A DNA stretch of 64,000 nucleotides from Amycolatopsis arida (GTDB taxonomy: Bacteria; Actinomycetota; Actinomycetes; Mycobacteriales; Pseudonocardiaceae): NCBI RefSeq assembly GCF_900115565.1, contig NZ_FOWW01000008.1, forward strand, positions 240,702 to 304,701, written 5' to 3'. A program made the position numbers and the translations under genes. Shown here piece after piece: positions 1 to 9,976 of the stretch. Under the pieces are notes generated by a model. That model was given only the letters and a program-made list of their open reading frames with translations, was not told where the DNA came from and ran no database searches. How positions within the stretch are numbered: position 1 is the first letter of the stretch; every line of letters begins with the position of its first letter.

Positions 1-2419
1 CGAGCCGGTTGCGCACCTCGCCGGCCAGCGCCCGCAGCGCGCCGGCGTCCACGCCGTCGGCGACCCGCTCGGCGACCAGCGCGACGCCCGCGACGTCGGT
101 CGCCTTGCCGGCGAGCGTGCCGGCCGAGCCGAGCACCTGCCGGACCCGCAGCTGCTCGATCTCCTTCTCCGCGTTGCGCAGCCGGGTGATCAGCTCCTCG
201 ATCCGGGCCGGCACCTGGTCGGCGGGCACCTTCAGGGTGCCGGCCAGCTGGGACACCAGCAGGTGCTCCTTGCGCACGTGGCGCAGCGCGTCGTCGCCGA
301 CCAGCGCCTCGACGCGGTGCACCCCGGAGCCGATGGAGGCGTCGTTGACCAGCTTCACCAGGCCGAGCTGGCCGATCCGCTCGACGTGGGTGCCACCGCA
401 CAGCTCCCGCGAGTAGTCGCCCATGTCGACCACCCGCACCTCGTTGCCGTACTTCTCACCGAACAGCGCGACCGCGCCCAGCTCCAGCGCCTTGTCCTTG
501 CTGGTGACGTAGGCCTGCACCGGCACGTCGGTGCGCAGGTAGTCGTTGACCTCCTCCTCGACCTCGGTGAGCACGTCCGTGCCCACCCCACCGGGTGCGG
601 TGAAGTCGAACCGCATCCGGCCCGGCGAGTTCAGCGAGCCGGCCTGCGCCGCGCGGTTGCCGTAGGCGCCGCGCACGGCCGCGTGCACGAGGTGGGTGGC
701 CGAGTGCGAGCGGGCGATCGAGGCGCGCCGCTCGCCGTCGACCGCGCCGGTCACCTCGGTGTCCAGGCCGAGCTCGCCGGCGACCACCTCGACCCGGTGC
801 ACGAACAGCCCGGGCACGGCCCGCTGCACGTCCAGCACCTTCAGCTCCACGCCGGAGCCGACCAGCACCCCGGTGTCGGCGATCTGCCCACCGCCCTCGG
901 CGTAAAACGGGGTCCGGTCGAGGATCACCTCGGCGGTGCCGCCCTCGGCGACGCTGCGCACCGGCCGGCCGTCCACCAGCATCCCGACGACCTTCGCGGT
1001 GGCCTGCAGGTCGGTGTAGCCGAGGAAGCGGGTCTCGCCGTGCTCGTCGAGCAGCCGGCGGTACACCGAGAGGTCGCCGTGGCCGCTCTTGCGAGTCGCC
1101 GCGTCGGCCTTGGCCCGCCGCCGCTGCTCGGCCATGAGGGTGCGGAAGCCCTCCTCGTCCACCGCGAGGCCCTGCTCGGCGGCCATCTCCAGGGTCAGGT
1201 CGATCGGGAACCCGTAGGTGTCGTGCAGCTGGAACGCCTTGTCCCCGGCGAGGATCTCGCCGCCGGAGCGCCTGGTCTCGGCCGCGGCGAGGTCGAAGAT
1301 CCGCGAGCCCGCGGTGAGGGTGGCCAGGAACGCCTCCTCCTCGATCCGCATGACCTCGGCGATCCGATCGAAGTCGCGGACCAGCTCCGGGTAGGACGGG
1401 CCCATCGCGTCACGCACCACGGCGGCGAACTCGGGCAGCACGGGCTCGTGCACGCCGAGCAGCCGCACCGAGCGAACGATGCGGCGGAGCAGGCGACGGA
1501 GCACGTAGCCGCGGGCCTCGTTGCCGGGGGTGACGCCGTCCCCGATCAACATGACGCCGGACCGAGCGTGGTCGGCGATGACCCGGAAGCGGACGTCGTC
1601 GGCGTGGTCGGCGCCGTACCGGCGGCCGGAGAACTCCTCGGCCTTCGCGATCACCGGGCGGACGAGATCGGTCTCGTAGACGTTCTCCACGCCCTGCAGC
1701 AGGTAGGCGACCCGCTCGATGCCCATCCCGGTGTCGATGTTCTTCTTCGGCAGCTCACCGAGCACCGGGTGGCCCTGCTTGGGACTGCCCTCGCCCCGCA
1801 CGTCCTGCATGAACACGAGGTTCCAGATCTCCAGGTAGCGGTCCTCGTCCACCGCGGGGCCGCCCTCGCGGCCGTACTCCGGGCCGCGGTCGTAGTAGAT
1901 CTCCGAGCACGGCCCTCCGGGGCCGGGCACGCCCATGTCCCAGTAGTTGTCCTCGGCGCCGCGGTACTGGATCCGCTCGGACGGAATGCCGGTGACCTTC
2001 CGCCACAGCGCCGCCGCCTCGGCGTCGTCCTCGTAGACGGTGGCCCACAACCGGTCCGGGTCGAAGCCGTAGCCGCCCTCGTCCTGGGAGGAGGTGATGA
2101 GCTCCCAGGCGAGCTCGATCGCGCCCTCCTTGAAGTAGTCGCCGAACGAGAAGTTGCCGGCCATCTGGAAGAACGTGTTGTGCCGGGTGGTCTTGCCGAC
2201 CTCGTCGATGTCGCCGGTGCGAACGCACTTCTGCACGCTGGTCGCCCGCGGGTACGGCGGCGGCACCTCACCCAGGAAGTAGGGCTTGAACTGCACCATG
2301 CCCGCGTTGACGAACAGCAGGTTCGGGTCCTCGAGGATGAGCGAGGCGCTGGGCACCTTCGTGTGCCCGTTCCGCTCGAAGTGCGTGAGGAACCGGCTGG
2401 CGATCTCGTGTGTCTCCAC
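1..2419 (-). CDS. alaS: Alanyl-tRNA synthetase (3' end beyond the window)
   Basis: Charges tRNA-Ala with alanine in the cytoplasm. About 806 codons are present; the family is usually near 880-890 residues, so roughly the last 80 codons lie beyond base 1. The N-terminus has the class II catalytic core, with an [14 protein letters not shown] block followed by an [18 protein letters not shown] block. The editing domain is seen as HSATH near residue 570 and CGGTH near residue 672. The start is GTG at 2419, preceded by AAGGAC nine bases upstream. The downstream order (DUF948 gene, rarA) matches the usual actinobacterial alaS neighbourhood. Nothing is odd apart from the edge truncation. Confidence 0.97.
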   Translation of the reverse strand, partial: METHEIASRFLTHFERNGHTKVPSASLILEDPNLLFVNAGMVQFKPYFLGEVPPPYPRATSVQKCVRTGDIDEVGKTTRHNTFFQMAGNFSFGDYFKEGAIELAWELITSSQDEGGYGFDPDRLWATVYEDDAEAAALWRKVTGIPSERIQYRGAEDNYWDMGVPGPGGPCSEIYYDRGPEYGREGGPAVDEDRYLEIWNLVFMQDVRGEGSPKQGHPVLGELPKKNIDTGMGIERVAYLLQGVENVYETDLVRPVIAKAEEFSGRRYGADHADDVRFRVIADHARSGVMLIGDGVTPGNEARGYVLRRLLRRIVRSVRLLGVHEPVLPEFAAVVRDAMGPSYPELVRDFDRIAEVMRIEEEAFLATLTAGSRIFDLAAAETRRSGGEILAGDKAFQLHDTYGFPIDLTLEMAAEQGLAVDEEGFRTLMAEQRRRAKADAATRKSGHGDLSVYRRLLDEHGETRFLGYTDLQATAKVVGMLVDGRPVRSVAEGGTAEVILDRTPFYAEGGGQIADTGVLVGSGVELKVLDVQRAVPGLFVHRVEVVAGELGLDTEVTGAVDGERRASIARSHSATHLVHAAVRGAYGNRAAQAGSLNSPGRMRFDFTAPGGVGTDVLTEVEEEVNDYLRTDVPVQAYVTSKDKALELGAVALFGEKYGNEVRVVDMGDYSRELCGGTHVERIGQLGLVKLVNDASIGSGVHRVEALVGDDALRHVRKEHLLVSQLAGTLKVPADQVPARIEELITRLRNAEKEIEQLRVRQVLGSAGTLAGKATDVAGVALVAERVADGVDAGALRALAGEVRNRL

Positions 2420-2528
2420 TGCAATGTCCTTGCGGCTCTGCGGCTCGGCGCGCGGCGACGAGCCGGGGTCGAGGGGTGGCTGCGGCGGCGGAGGGGACCC
2501 GCGAGCCGGCCGGCGGTGGCGGCGCGCG

Positions 2529-2831
2529 TCAGCCCTCCGCCCGGCTAGCTCGCCGGGCACGGGGCGCCGGCGCCGCGTGCCTGCCGGCGCCGGGCCGGGC
2601 CGGCAGCCCGGCGCGCTGCTCCACCATCTCGTTCAGCTCCCGCTCTCGTTCGGACATCCCGGCGCGGATGTCCGCGCCGAAGGCTCCGACGGCGCCCGCG
2701 AGCTCGCGGACGGCGTCGCCCAGGTTCGAGGCTAACCCCGCCGGCGTCGCCTGACGAGCGGCCTGGCCGGCCTTGCGCGACAGGGTGACCCCGGCGGCGA
2801 CACCGACGCCGAGCCAGAACAGGCGCCTCAT
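2529..2831 (-). CDS. Small membrane-anchored protein (DUF6167-like)
   Basis: A 100-residue protein of unknown function. One N-terminal hydrophobic stretch (residues 4-17, with glycines and valines) is followed by a basic, alanine-rich amphipathic region and an Arg/Pro/Ala-rich tail. It overlaps the end of the DUF948 gene by four bases (ATGA type), so the two are probably translated together. Length, position between the DUF948 gene and alaS, and the N-terminal hydrophobic segment match the small actinobacterial DUF6167 family. That family name comes from recalled gene context, not from a diagnostic motif. No function can be assigned. Confidence 0.75.
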   Translation of the reverse strand: MRRLFWLGVGVAAGVTLSRKAGQAARQATPAGLASNLGDAVRELAGAVGAFGADIRAGMSERERELNEMVEQRAGLPARPGAGRHAAPAPRARRASRAEG

Positions 2832-3229
2832 CGCCGCGCCCCCTTCCGCCGGGCGTGCCGGCCGGCCTCGATCGTCCTGGCCCTGCGCCGGGCGCGGATG
2901 GCCTTGGTGATCCCGTAGGACAGGGCCGCGGTCTTCACCAGCGGGCCGCCGAGGGTGGCGGTGAACACCGAGGAGAGCGCGGAGACGTTGCCGGTGACCG
3001 CCTGCGCGTTGGCGGTGATGCCGTCCACCCGCTGCAGCTGGGTGTTGACGTGCGTGATGGTGTCGTTGGCGCCGTGCAGCAGCGGGTCGGTGTTCTCGTG
3101 CGCCCTGCGGATGGCGATGGTCGCCTCGTCCAGCGTCCGGCCGAGCTTGATCAGCGGGATCGCCAGCAACAGCACCAGCAGCACGAACGCGCCTGCGGCG
3201 ATCAGCGCGGCGATCTGCCCTGCCGACAC
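2828..3229 (-). CDS. DUF948 domain membrane protein
   Basis: A 133-residue protein with one N-terminal membrane helix (about residues 8-27). A helical segment of the DUF948 type follows: a heptad-like run with ENTDPLLHGANDTITHVN and repeated hydrophobic positions around residues 40-95. The C-terminus is strongly basic (RARRRARTIEAGRHARRK). DUF948 proteins are widespread membrane-anchored coiled-coil proteins whose role is not known. The gene overlaps the next small membrane protein by ATGA and lies in the conserved rarA-DUF948-alaS order. The ATG at 3229 follows a GAGGAGGGCAC ribosome-binding region. Confidence 0.85.
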   Translation of the reverse strand: MSAGQIAALIAAGAFVLLVLLLAIPLIKLGRTLDEATIAIRRAHENTDPLLHGANDTITHVNTQLQRVDGITANAQAVTGNVSALSSVFTATLGGPLVKTAALSYGITKAIRARRRARTIEAGRHARRKGARR

Positions 3230-3320
3230 GTGCCCTCCTCGAGAGTTCGACGACGGTGACGTTGGTCGAATCGCCGGTCAGGCTACCGCGTGCCGCCGGC
3301 CACGGACGGGCGGCCCACCG

Positions 3321-4703
3321 TCACCCGTCGCGCAGGGTGCGGCGCAGCCGCGGCACCCGCTCGGCGAGGGTGCGCTCGGCGCCCCGCTGCGTGGGGTGGT
3401 AGTAGTCGCGGCCGACGAGCTCGTCCGGCGGGTACTGCTGGGCGAGCACGCCCTCCGGCACGTCGTGCGGGTACCGGTAGCCCTGTGCGTTGCCCAGCCG
3501 GGCCGCGCCGGCGTAGTGGCCGTCCCGCAGGTGCGGTGGCACGGTGCCGATACGGCCGGCGCGCACGTCGGCCAGCGCCGCGTCGATGCCGGCGATGACC
3601 GCGTTCGACTTGGGGGCGGTGGCCAGGTGGACGGTGGCCTGGGCCAGCGCGAGCCGGCCCTCGGGCATGCCGATGAACTGCACGGCGTGCGCGGCCGTGA
3701 CCGCCGCCTGCAGCGCGGTGGGGTCGGCCATGCCGATGTCCTCGCTGGCGTGCACGACCAGCCGGCGGGCGAGGAACCGCGGGTCCTCCCCCGCCTCGAT
3801 CATCCTGGCGAGGTAGTGCAGCGCGGCGTCGACATCGGAGCCGCGGATCGACTTGATGAACGCGCTGATGACGTCGTAGTGCTGGTCGCCGTCGCGGTCG
3901 TAGCGCACCGCCGCCTTGTCCACTGTGGACTCTACGGTGGTGAGGTCGATGGTGTCGCCGCCCTTCGCCGCGGCGGCGTCGGCGGCGGCCTCCAGCGCGG
4001 TGAGCGCGCGGCGGGCGTCGCCGCCGGCCAGCCGCACCACGTGGTCCTCGGCGTCCTCGGCCAGAATGAACCGGCCGGCGAGGCCGCGCTCGTCGGCGGC
4101 GGCGCGACGAACGAGGCCACGGACGTCGTCGTCGGTGAGCGGGTGCAGCTGCAGCACCAGCGACCGGGACAACAGCGGGGACACCACGGAGAACGACGGG
4201 TTCTCCGTGGTGGCGGCGACGAGCAGGACCGTGCGGTCCTCCACCGCGCCGAGCAGGGCGTCCTGCTGGGTTCTGGAGAAGCGGTGCACCTCGTCGATGA
4301 ACAGGACCGTGTCCTCGGCCTGGTAGGCGCGGCGGCGGCGGGCCTCCTCGATGACGCCGCGCACCTCCTTCACCCCGGCCGACAGCGCGGACAGTGCGAC
4401 GAACCGGCGGCCGGTGGCGGTGGAGACCAGGTTGGCCAAGGTGGTCTTGCCGGTGCCGGGCGGTCCGTAGAGCAGCACCGACGCCGGCGCGGCGCCCTCG
4501 ACCAGCCGGCGCAGCGGCGCGCCGGGGCCGAGCAGGTGCCGCTGGCCGACGACCTCGTCCAGGGAGCGGGGGCGCATCCGCACGGCCAGCGGCGCGTGCG
4601 GGTCCACCCGAGAGGGTTCCCGGGGACCGGGACCGGGCCCCGCCGGTGGTTCGGGCGGCCGGGTCAGGTCCGAGTTCACCGTGAACAGCTCGTCTTGCGC
4701 CAC
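3321..4703 (-). CDS. rarA: Replication-associated recombination protein A (AAA+ ATPase)
   Basis: A 460-residue AAA+ ATPase of the RarA/MgsA/WRNIP1 family, which acts at stalled replication forks. The Walker A motif GPPGTGKTT is at residues 80-88 and Walker B LFIDEVH at about 134-140, followed by the sensor region TTENPSF. The C-terminal half contains the family signature [16 protein letters not shown] and [16 protein letters not shown]. The open frame extends upstream to 4961, but similarity begins just after the GTG at 4703 (reading [13 protein letters not shown]), so that start is chosen. Neighbours are those of the Mycobacterium Rv2559c region. Confidence 0.95.
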   Translation of the reverse strand: MAQDELFTVNSDLTRPPEPPAGPGPGPREPSRVDPHAPLAVRMRPRSLDEVVGQRHLLGPGAPLRRLVEGAAPASVLLYGPPGTGKTTLANLVSTATGRRFVALSALSAGVKEVRGVIEEARRRRAYQAEDTVLFIDEVHRFSRTQQDALLGAVEDRTVLLVAATTENPSFSVVSPLLSRSLVLQLHPLTDDDVRGLVRRAAADERGLAGRFILAEDAEDHVVRLAGGDARRALTALEAAADAAAAKGGDTIDLTTVESTVDKAAVRYDRDGDQHYDVISAFIKSIRGSDVDAALHYLARMIEAGEDPRFLARRLVVHASEDIGMADPTALQAAVTAAHAVQFIGMPEGRLALAQATVHLATAPKSNAVIAGIDAALADVRAGRIGTVPPHLRDGHYAGAARLGNAQGYRYPHDVPEGVLAQQYPPDELVGRDYYHPTQRGAERTLAERVPRLRRTLRDG

Positions 4704-5506
4704 ACCGTCGACGGTAGCCGCACCCGGTGACACCCGGGCGACAGCGGGCCGGCTCCGTCCTGCGGAGTCCCGTGGAGCCCGAGACCACGTCGCGGAAGAC
4801 TGGGGCGCGTGGGGAGCCGTGCGCACCCGGTGAGCGCGGGCCCGTACCGCTCCCGAGGAACCCGGAGGGGGCGGACCACCTCGCCCGACCCATCTACGAC
4901 AGCCCGAGCCCGACTCATCCGCGTAGCCGAATTCGTGCCGCGGCCCCAGCGCGCCCCCCACCCTTGCCCTTGGGGGCCGGGCCCCGGATCCATCTTACCG
5001 CTGGTCGGCGCACGGGAAGGGCGTTTCGGGAAGCTGTGGACAACTGCGGGGGTCCACGCCGCGCCAACGGGTGCCTCGTGCCCACGATCCCTCTTCTGGG
5101 GTATGGAACGCCGCGGCCGCACGGCGGCTCTGGCGCAGCGTTCTGGTACCGCGGATCGCGCCGCACGGGGGCTCTCCCACGAGGGGTCACGGCGACGTGG
5201 ACCCGCGTTCGACAGGCCGTGGCCGCACCCGACGGCCTCACCGGCTGGTTGGGCGACACACGGGCGGTGGACCGACACAGCGCCACCAGCGGGCGCCGTC
5301 TCCCGCCAACAGGCGATGCCGCTCCCAGCCGTCCACCTGCTCAGCGGCCGCGCGCGCTCCGGCATCCACGGTGTGCTGCCGCCGCCGGGGCGCCCGCCGC
5401 GGGCGCCCCATGGAGCCGTCCGGTCCACCGTCCGGCCGCGCGCAGCCGCCGTCGCCACCGCGTCCACTGTGAGCCTCCCAGCCCCGAGTCTGGTCGAGCC
5501 GGTGGG
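4704..5506. other. Intergenic region without a recognisable gene
   Basis: About 800 bases separate rarA from the SGNH hydrolase gene. Long open frames exist on both strands because of the high GC content, but none shows a domain, a plausible start with ribosome-binding site, or a natural residue mix. A GC-rich inverted stretch around 4965-4990 (CCCTTGGGGGCCGGGCCCC) could form a hairpin. I see no tRNA, mobile element or clear promoter. Confidence 0.5.
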
Positions 5507-6484
5507 CTACGTCGTCGGCGTCGTCAGCGTCGTCAGCGTCGTCAGCGTCGTCGGCGTCGTCGGCGTCGTCGGCGATCCGCCCTCGCCCGGCATCGCGCCC
5601 GAGGCGTTCTCCACGGAGGGCACGCGCCGGGGCCGCGGCCGGGTGGCCCCCACGTCCAGCGCGGAGCGGAGCAGGATCCCCGCCGCGTAGGGCACCAGGT
5701 CACGGCCGCGCCGCCACAGCCACGGGACGCCCTTGGCCACCAGCCACGCCACGTGGTCGAGCGCACCGCCGGGCGCCCCGCCGGACAGCTCCAGCCCGAC
5801 CGGCGCCGGTACCGCGAACCCGGCCTCCGCCAGCAGCCCGGTGAACCCCCGCGCCAGCAGCCGGTGCCCCAACTCGGACGGGTGCAACCGGTCGACGCTC
5901 CACGCGCCCAGGTCGTAGGCGCCGGGCACCGCGACCACGTCCAGGCACGGCACACCCCGGCGCGCCGCCACCGCGTCGACGGCACCGTTGAGCGCGTCGA
6001 TCCGCGCGCGCAGCGCCCGGTGCAGCGGGCCGGGCAGGCGGAACACCCTGCCGTGGTCGTGGTAGCGCACCGGCACCACCACCGCGCCGGCGGTGAGCAG
6101 CCGGGTGACCACCTCGTCCAGGTCGGCGGCGACGGCGGCGGGGTCGAAGTCCGAGCGCAGCGTGTCGTTCATCCCGGCGACCACCAGCGCCACGTCCGGC
6201 CGGTGGGCCAGCGCGGCGGGCAGCTGGGTCTCACGTACGCAGCGCATCCGGGCCCCGGTGAAGGCGCAGTTCAGGTAGCCCGCCGGGGGGACTCCGATGG
6301 CGCCGGCCACCAGGGGGCCCACGCCGCGCCAGCCGCCACCGGGCAACGGGTCGCCGAGCCCGACGGCGGTGGAGTCGCCGAGCACCGCCAGCCGGCGGGC
6401 CCGGCGGAGCGTGGTCGGAGGGTCGGTCGGGGGGTCGGTCGGGGGGTCGAGGAACGGGGTGACGTCGTCGTGTACCACGGTCAC
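5507..6484 (-). CDS. SGNH/GDSL-family hydrolase
   Basis: A 325-residue esterase/lipase-type hydrolase. The GDS nucleophile block (LAVLGDSTAVG) is at residues 32-42, the glycine/asparagine oxyanion blocks lie near GYLNCAF (69-75) and GMND (104-107), and the catalytic pair DRLHPSELGH is at 198-207. No signal peptide is visible, so it may act in the cytoplasm; its substrate is unknown. Both ends carry simple repeats: a DPPT triplet near residues 13-24 and a C-terminal TTP/TTL tail encoded by a 9-base tandem repeat. The start is ATG at 6484; an equally plausible later start is not obvious. Confidence 0.88.
   Translation of the reverse strand: MTVVHDDVTPFLDPPTDPPTDPPTTLRRARRLAVLGDSTAVGLGDPLPGGGWRGVGPLVAGAIGVPPAGYLNCAFTGARMRCVRETQLPAALAHRPDVALVVAGMNDTLRSDFDPAAVAADLDEVVTRLLTAGAVVVPVRYHDHGRVFRLPGPLHRALRARIDALNGAVDAVAARRGVPCLDVVAVPGAYDLGAWSVDRLHPSELGHRLLARGFTGLLAEAGFAVPAPVGLELSGGAPGGALDHVAWLVAKGVPWLWRRGRDLVPYAAGILLRSALDVGATRPRPRRVPSVENASGAMPGEGGSPTTPTTPTTLTTLTTLTTPTT
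5511..5573. repeat. Seven copies of a 9-base tandem repeat
   Basis: Seven head-to-tail units of GTCGTCGGC or GTCGTCAGC form the last codons of the SGNH hydrolase gene just before its TAG. They encode a Thr-Thr-Pro / Thr-Thr-Leu tail outside the catalytic domain, so copy number is probably free to vary. Confidence 0.9.
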
Positions 6485-6560
6485 GGCTCGACCCTGGCGG
6501 ACCCGGACTCACCGGCGATGAGCCGCCAGTTACGGAGCGCGGACGGCTCGGCGAACCCTC

Positions 6561-6611
6561 GGTGCTCCGGCGTTGGTGCTCCGGCGTTGGTGCTCCGGCG
6601 TCGGTGCTCGG
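6561..6611. repeat. 14-base tandem repeat, three full copies
   Basis: Units of GGTGCTCCGGCGTT at 6561, 6575 and 6589 (the last ending in C) are followed by a broken fourth unit. It lies in the short gap between the SGNH hydrolase start and the end of the phosphotransferase gene and shows no coding role. Confidence 0.9.
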
Positions 6612-6731
6612 CAGCGAAGGATGGCGGAGCATCGCCGGGCCCGGGCACGGCGGACTCCGCGGCACGGCCCTCCACCGACCGGTGCGGCCAGCTCCGCCGG
6701 GCCCGTACCGGACTCGAGACCGAACCGGCCG

Positions 6732-7919
6732 TCAGCGGAACGCCGGGTAGAGCGCGAGCTCCAGGCCAGGGCCGAACCGGGCGTCCAACGCCGCCGCGAC
6801 TCGCTCGGCGTGCTCAACCAGCGCGCCGGCACCGGACTGGGCCGCGTGCCGGGCCAGGCCGCGCCACCAGTCGACCAGCGCGGCCGGGCGGCTGGTCGGG
6901 CCGGCCGCCGCGTCGGCGGGCACCTTGGGCAGCAGGTCCCACGTCGCGGTCCAGACCAGCAGCAGCTGGGTGTCCAGCAGGTACCCGGTGAGGGCCTCGT
7001 CGTCGGCCAGCGCCGGCCAGATGCCGGACACCTCGGCCCGCCACGCGGCGATCATCGCCTCGCTCATCCCCGGCGGCAGGGCCAGCGCGTCGGGGCTGGA
7101 CACGAACGGCACCCGCAGGTGCGCGGCGTCCACCAGCGCGTTGCGCACCCGGCCGCGCTCGAAGTCGAGGAACCGGACCCCGTCCGGGGTGACCAGGTTG
7201 TTGTCCGGCCACAGATCCACCGGGCTGAACGCCCGGTAGCACGCCGACCGGGCGTGCTCGGCGGCCCGTTCCGCGGCGGCCCGGACCGGGGCGGACGTCG
7301 GCACGCCGAGCGTGGTCTCCAGCATGGCCGGCACCTCGGTGCTCACCGCGAGCCACGGCGCACTGTCCGGGCCGGGCCGGCCGCCGAGCCGGCGGAGCAG
7401 GGCGTTGAAGTCAGCCTCCCGGCCCGCGGTGCTGGCGTGCAGGTTGCCCAGCGACCGCGACCACGACAGCAGCGCGGTCTCGGCCGCCCTGGCGTCGCCG
7501 GCGTAGAGCTTGTCGCGCAGTGTCGGCGCCCGCCCCAGGTCATCGATCACCAGTACCCGGCGGTCGCCGCCGTGCGCCAGCAACTCGGGGCACATCCGTT
7601 CCTCGGCGGGCAGCGCGGTGAACAGCTGGTAGCTGACCGCCTCCCGGGCGAACGGGTCTCGGTCACCGGAGATCGGCGAGCCCGGGTAGTGCTTGATCAC
7701 CAGCGTCCGCGGCAGGTCGAACGGCGACGAGGCGACCCTGGCCCGGACGACCGTGGCCGGCCCGCTGCCGGCGAGGTCCTCCGGGTCGACCAGGGTGATC
7801 GCGCTGCCGAACCGGTGCGCCAGCACCGCCTCCGCGGCGGCCAGCGCGGCCTCGATCCGGAGTAGCTCTGCTCCCGCTCCGACGGTCGAATCGTCGGCAG
7901 AGGAGGTTTCCACTGACAT
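6732..7919 (-). CDS. Phosphotransferase-family (APH-like) protein
   Basis: A 395-residue protein with the aminoglycoside phosphotransferase/choline kinase fold. An N-lobe lysine sits in LVIKHYPG. The catalytic loop reads VDLWPDNN at about residues 234-241, with Asp235 in the catalytic position but no histidine of the usual HGD motif. The metal-binding motif is LDFERG, with Asp near 252. The open frame could begin at 8012, but the ATG at 7919 (MSVETSSADD) follows GTAGGG and precedes the first conserved residues. The family phosphorylates small hydroxylated molecules; nothing here fixes the substrate. It is not necessarily a resistance determinant, being a chromosomal single gene beside aspS. 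Confidence 0.8.
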   Translation of the reverse strand: MSVETSSADDSTVGAGAELLRIEAALAAAEAVLAHRFGSAITLVDPEDLAGSGPATVVRARVASSPFDLPRTLVIKHYPGSPISGDRDPFAREAVSYQLFTALPAEERMCPELLAHGGDRRVLVIDDLGRAPTLRDKLYAGDARAAETALLSWSRSLGNLHASTAGREADFNALLRRLGGRPGPDSAPWLAVSTEVPAMLETTLGVPTSAPVRAAAERAAEHARSACYRAFSPVDLWPDNNLVTPDGVRFLDFERGRVRNALVDAAHLRVPFVSSPDALALPPGMSEAMIAAWRAEVSGIWPALADDEALTGYLLDTQLLLVWTATWDLLPKVPADAAAGPTSRPAALVDWWRGLARHAAQSGAGALVEHAERVAAALDARFGPGLELALYPAFR

Positions 7920-8110
7920 CGGTACAGACCCTACTAGTCGGCGAGCACGCGGCACACCGCGATCTCGGTGACGTTTGCTCGGAGATGTCCGTGATACCGG
8001 GAAATCCGGCATCCGCGAACAAGGACGTGTGATGCGGGAGACTCGTTGGCCGCCGTCCGGGTGACCGGAGGAGCCGGTCGCCTGTGCGGGCGGTGATCAG
8101 GCGGGCGGGG

Positions 8111-9880
8111 TCACGAACCGCGGGGCGCCGGCTTGGCGTCGACGCCGGCCTCCCGGCGCTGCTCGGCCGTGATCGGTGCGGGTGCCCCGGTGAGCGGGTC
8201 GTACCCGCCGCCGGTCTTCGGGAACGCGATCACGTCGCGCAACGAGTCCGCGCCGGCCAGCAACATGACGATGCGGTCCCAGCCGAACGCGATGCCGCCG
8301 TGCGGCGGCGGGCCGAACTGGAAGGCGTCGAGCAGGAAGCCGAACTTCTCCTGGGCCTCCTCCGCGGACAGACCCATCACCTCGAACACCCGCCGCTGCA
8401 CGTCGGCCCGGTGGATACGGATGGAGCCGCCGCCGATCTCGTTGCCGTTGCAGACCAGGTCGTAGGCGTAGGCCAGGGCATTGGCCGGGTCGGTCTCGAA
8501 CTTGTCGATCCACTCCGGGGTGGGCGAGGTGAACGCGTGGTGCAGCGCCGTCCACGTGCCAGAGCCCACCGCGACGTCGTCGGTCTCGTCCGCGGGCTCG
8601 AACATCGGGAAGTCCACCACCCAGACGAACGACCAGGCGCCCTCGTCGATGAGCCCGAGCCGGTGGCCGATCTCCAACCGCGCGGCGCCGAGCAGCGCGC
8701 GGGCCGCCGCCGGCTTGTCGGCGGCGAAGAACACGCAGTCGCCCGGCTTCGCGCCCACCGCCTCGGCGAGGCCGGCCCGCTCGTGCTCGGCGAGGTTCTT
8801 CGCGACCGGGCCGCCGAGGCTGCCGTCGGCGTTGACCAGCACGTACGCCAGGCCCTTGGCGCCGCGCTGCTTGGCCCAGTCCTGCCACGCGTCAAGCTGC
8901 CGGCGGGGCTGGTCGGCGCCACCGGCCATCACGACCGCGCCGACGTAGGGCGCCTGGAACACCCGGAACGGGGTGTCGGCGAAGAACTCGGTGAGCTCGG
9001 TGATCTCCAGGTCGAACCGCAGGTCCGGCTTGTCGGTGCCGTACCGGGCCATCGCCTCGGCGTAGCTGATCCGCCGGATCGGCCGGGTGATCTCGTGGCC
9101 GACCAGCCGCCACAACGCGGACACCACGTCCTCGCCCAGCGCGATGACGTCGTCCTGGTCGACGAAGCTCATCTCGATGTCCAGCTGAGTGAACTCCGGC
9201 TGCCGGTCGGCCCGGAAGTCCTCGTCCCGGTAGCAGCGGGCGATCTGGAAGTACCGCTCCAGCCCGCCGACCATCAGTAGCTGCTTGAACAGCTGCGGCG
9301 ACTGCGGCAGCGCGTACCAGCATCCCGGCCGCAGCCGGGCCGGGACCAGGAAGTCCCGCGCACCCTCCGGCGTGGAGCGGGTCATGGTCGGCGTCTCCAC
9401 CTCCACGAAGCCCTGCTCGTGCAGCACCTGCCGGGCCACCCGGTTGACCTCGCTGCGCAGCCGCATGGCGGCGGCCGGGCCGCTGCGGCGCAGGTCCAGG
9501 TAGCGGTACTTGAGCCGGACCTCCTCGCCGACGTCGACCCGGTCGTCGATCGGGAAGGGCAACGCCGCGGACTCGGCGAGCACCTCGAGCCCGGTGGCGA
9601 GCACCTCGATCGCGCCGGTGGGCAGCTCCGGGTTCTCGTTGCCCCCCGGGCGCACCGCGACCTCCCCGGTGACCCGGACGCAGAACTCGCCGCGCAGGTG
9701 GTGGGCGCGCTCGGCCATCTCGCCCTCGCGGAACACCACCTGCGCGACCCCGCTGGCGTCCCGAAGATCGATGAAGATGACCCCGCCGTGATCGCGCCGC
9801 CGCGCCACCCATCCGGCGAGGGTGACGGTCTGGCCAGCGTGCTCGGCACGCAGCGTGCCGGCGTCGTGGGTGCGAAGCAC
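8111..9880 (-). CDS. aspS: Aspartyl-tRNA synthetase, probably non-discriminating
   Basis: A 589-residue bacterial-type AspRS. An N-terminal OB anticodon-binding domain contains [14 protein letters not shown]. Class II motif 2 is seen as [18 protein letters not shown] near residues 215-231 and motif 3 as [10 protein letters not shown] near 530. Residue 31 is His, and a Gly sits in the RPGGNEN loop near residue 80. In studied AspRS enzymes His31 and Gly81 mark the non-discriminating form that also charges tRNA-Asn, whereas discriminating enzymes carry Leu and Lys. That would require an amidotransferase (GatCAB), which is not in this window. GTG at 9880 is chosen for its GAGGAG site ten bases upstream. 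Confidence 0.96.
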   Translation of the reverse strand: MLRTHDAGTLRAEHAGQTVTLAGWVARRRDHGGVIFIDLRDASGVAQVVFREGEMAERAHHLRGEFCVRVTGEVAVRPGGNENPELPTGAIEVLATGLEVLAESAALPFPIDDRVDVGEEVRLKYRYLDLRRSGPAAAMRLRSEVNRVARQVLHEQGFVEVETPTMTRSTPEGARDFLVPARLRPGCWYALPQSPQLFKQLLMVGGLERYFQIARCYRDEDFRADRQPEFTQLDIEMSFVDQDDVIALGEDVVSALWRLVGHEITRPIRRISYAEAMARYGTDKPDLRFDLEITELTEFFADTPFRVFQAPYVGAVVMAGGADQPRRQLDAWQDWAKQRGAKGLAYVLVNADGSLGGPVAKNLAEHERAGLAEAVGAKPGDCVFFAADKPAAARALLGAARLEIGHRLGLIDEGAWSFVWVVDFPMFEPADETDDVAVGSGTWTALHHAFTSPTPEWIDKFETDPANALAYAYDLVCNGNEIGGGSIRIHRADVQRRVFEVMGLSAEEAQEKFGFLLDAFQFGPPPHGGIAFGWDRIVMLLAGADSLRDVIAFPKTGGGYDPLTGAPAPITAEQRREAGVDAKPAPRGS

Positions 9881-9976
9881 TGGGGTCGCTCTCCTCGTTC
9901 GGGTACTCGGGGCCACGGCAGGGCACAGGGGGCGATCGCGGCCGACCGCCGGCCGCGGCCATGCCGACGGTCAAGG

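Noticed and set aside
263..2548. Long plus-strand open frame opposite alaS
   Set aside because: It mirrors alaS on the other strand, has an unnatural Val/His/Arg/Gly mix and no domain; it is a product of high GC content.
4676..5467. Minus-strand frame upstream of rarA as a possible gene
   Set aside because: No ribosome-binding site, no similarity, abnormal residue composition; the region is better left as intergenic.
6732..7919. APH-like gene as an antibiotic-resistance determinant
   Set aside because: The catalytic loop lacks the HGD motif of aminoglycoside kinases, the gene sits in the housekeeping backbone, and the fold covers many unrelated kinases.
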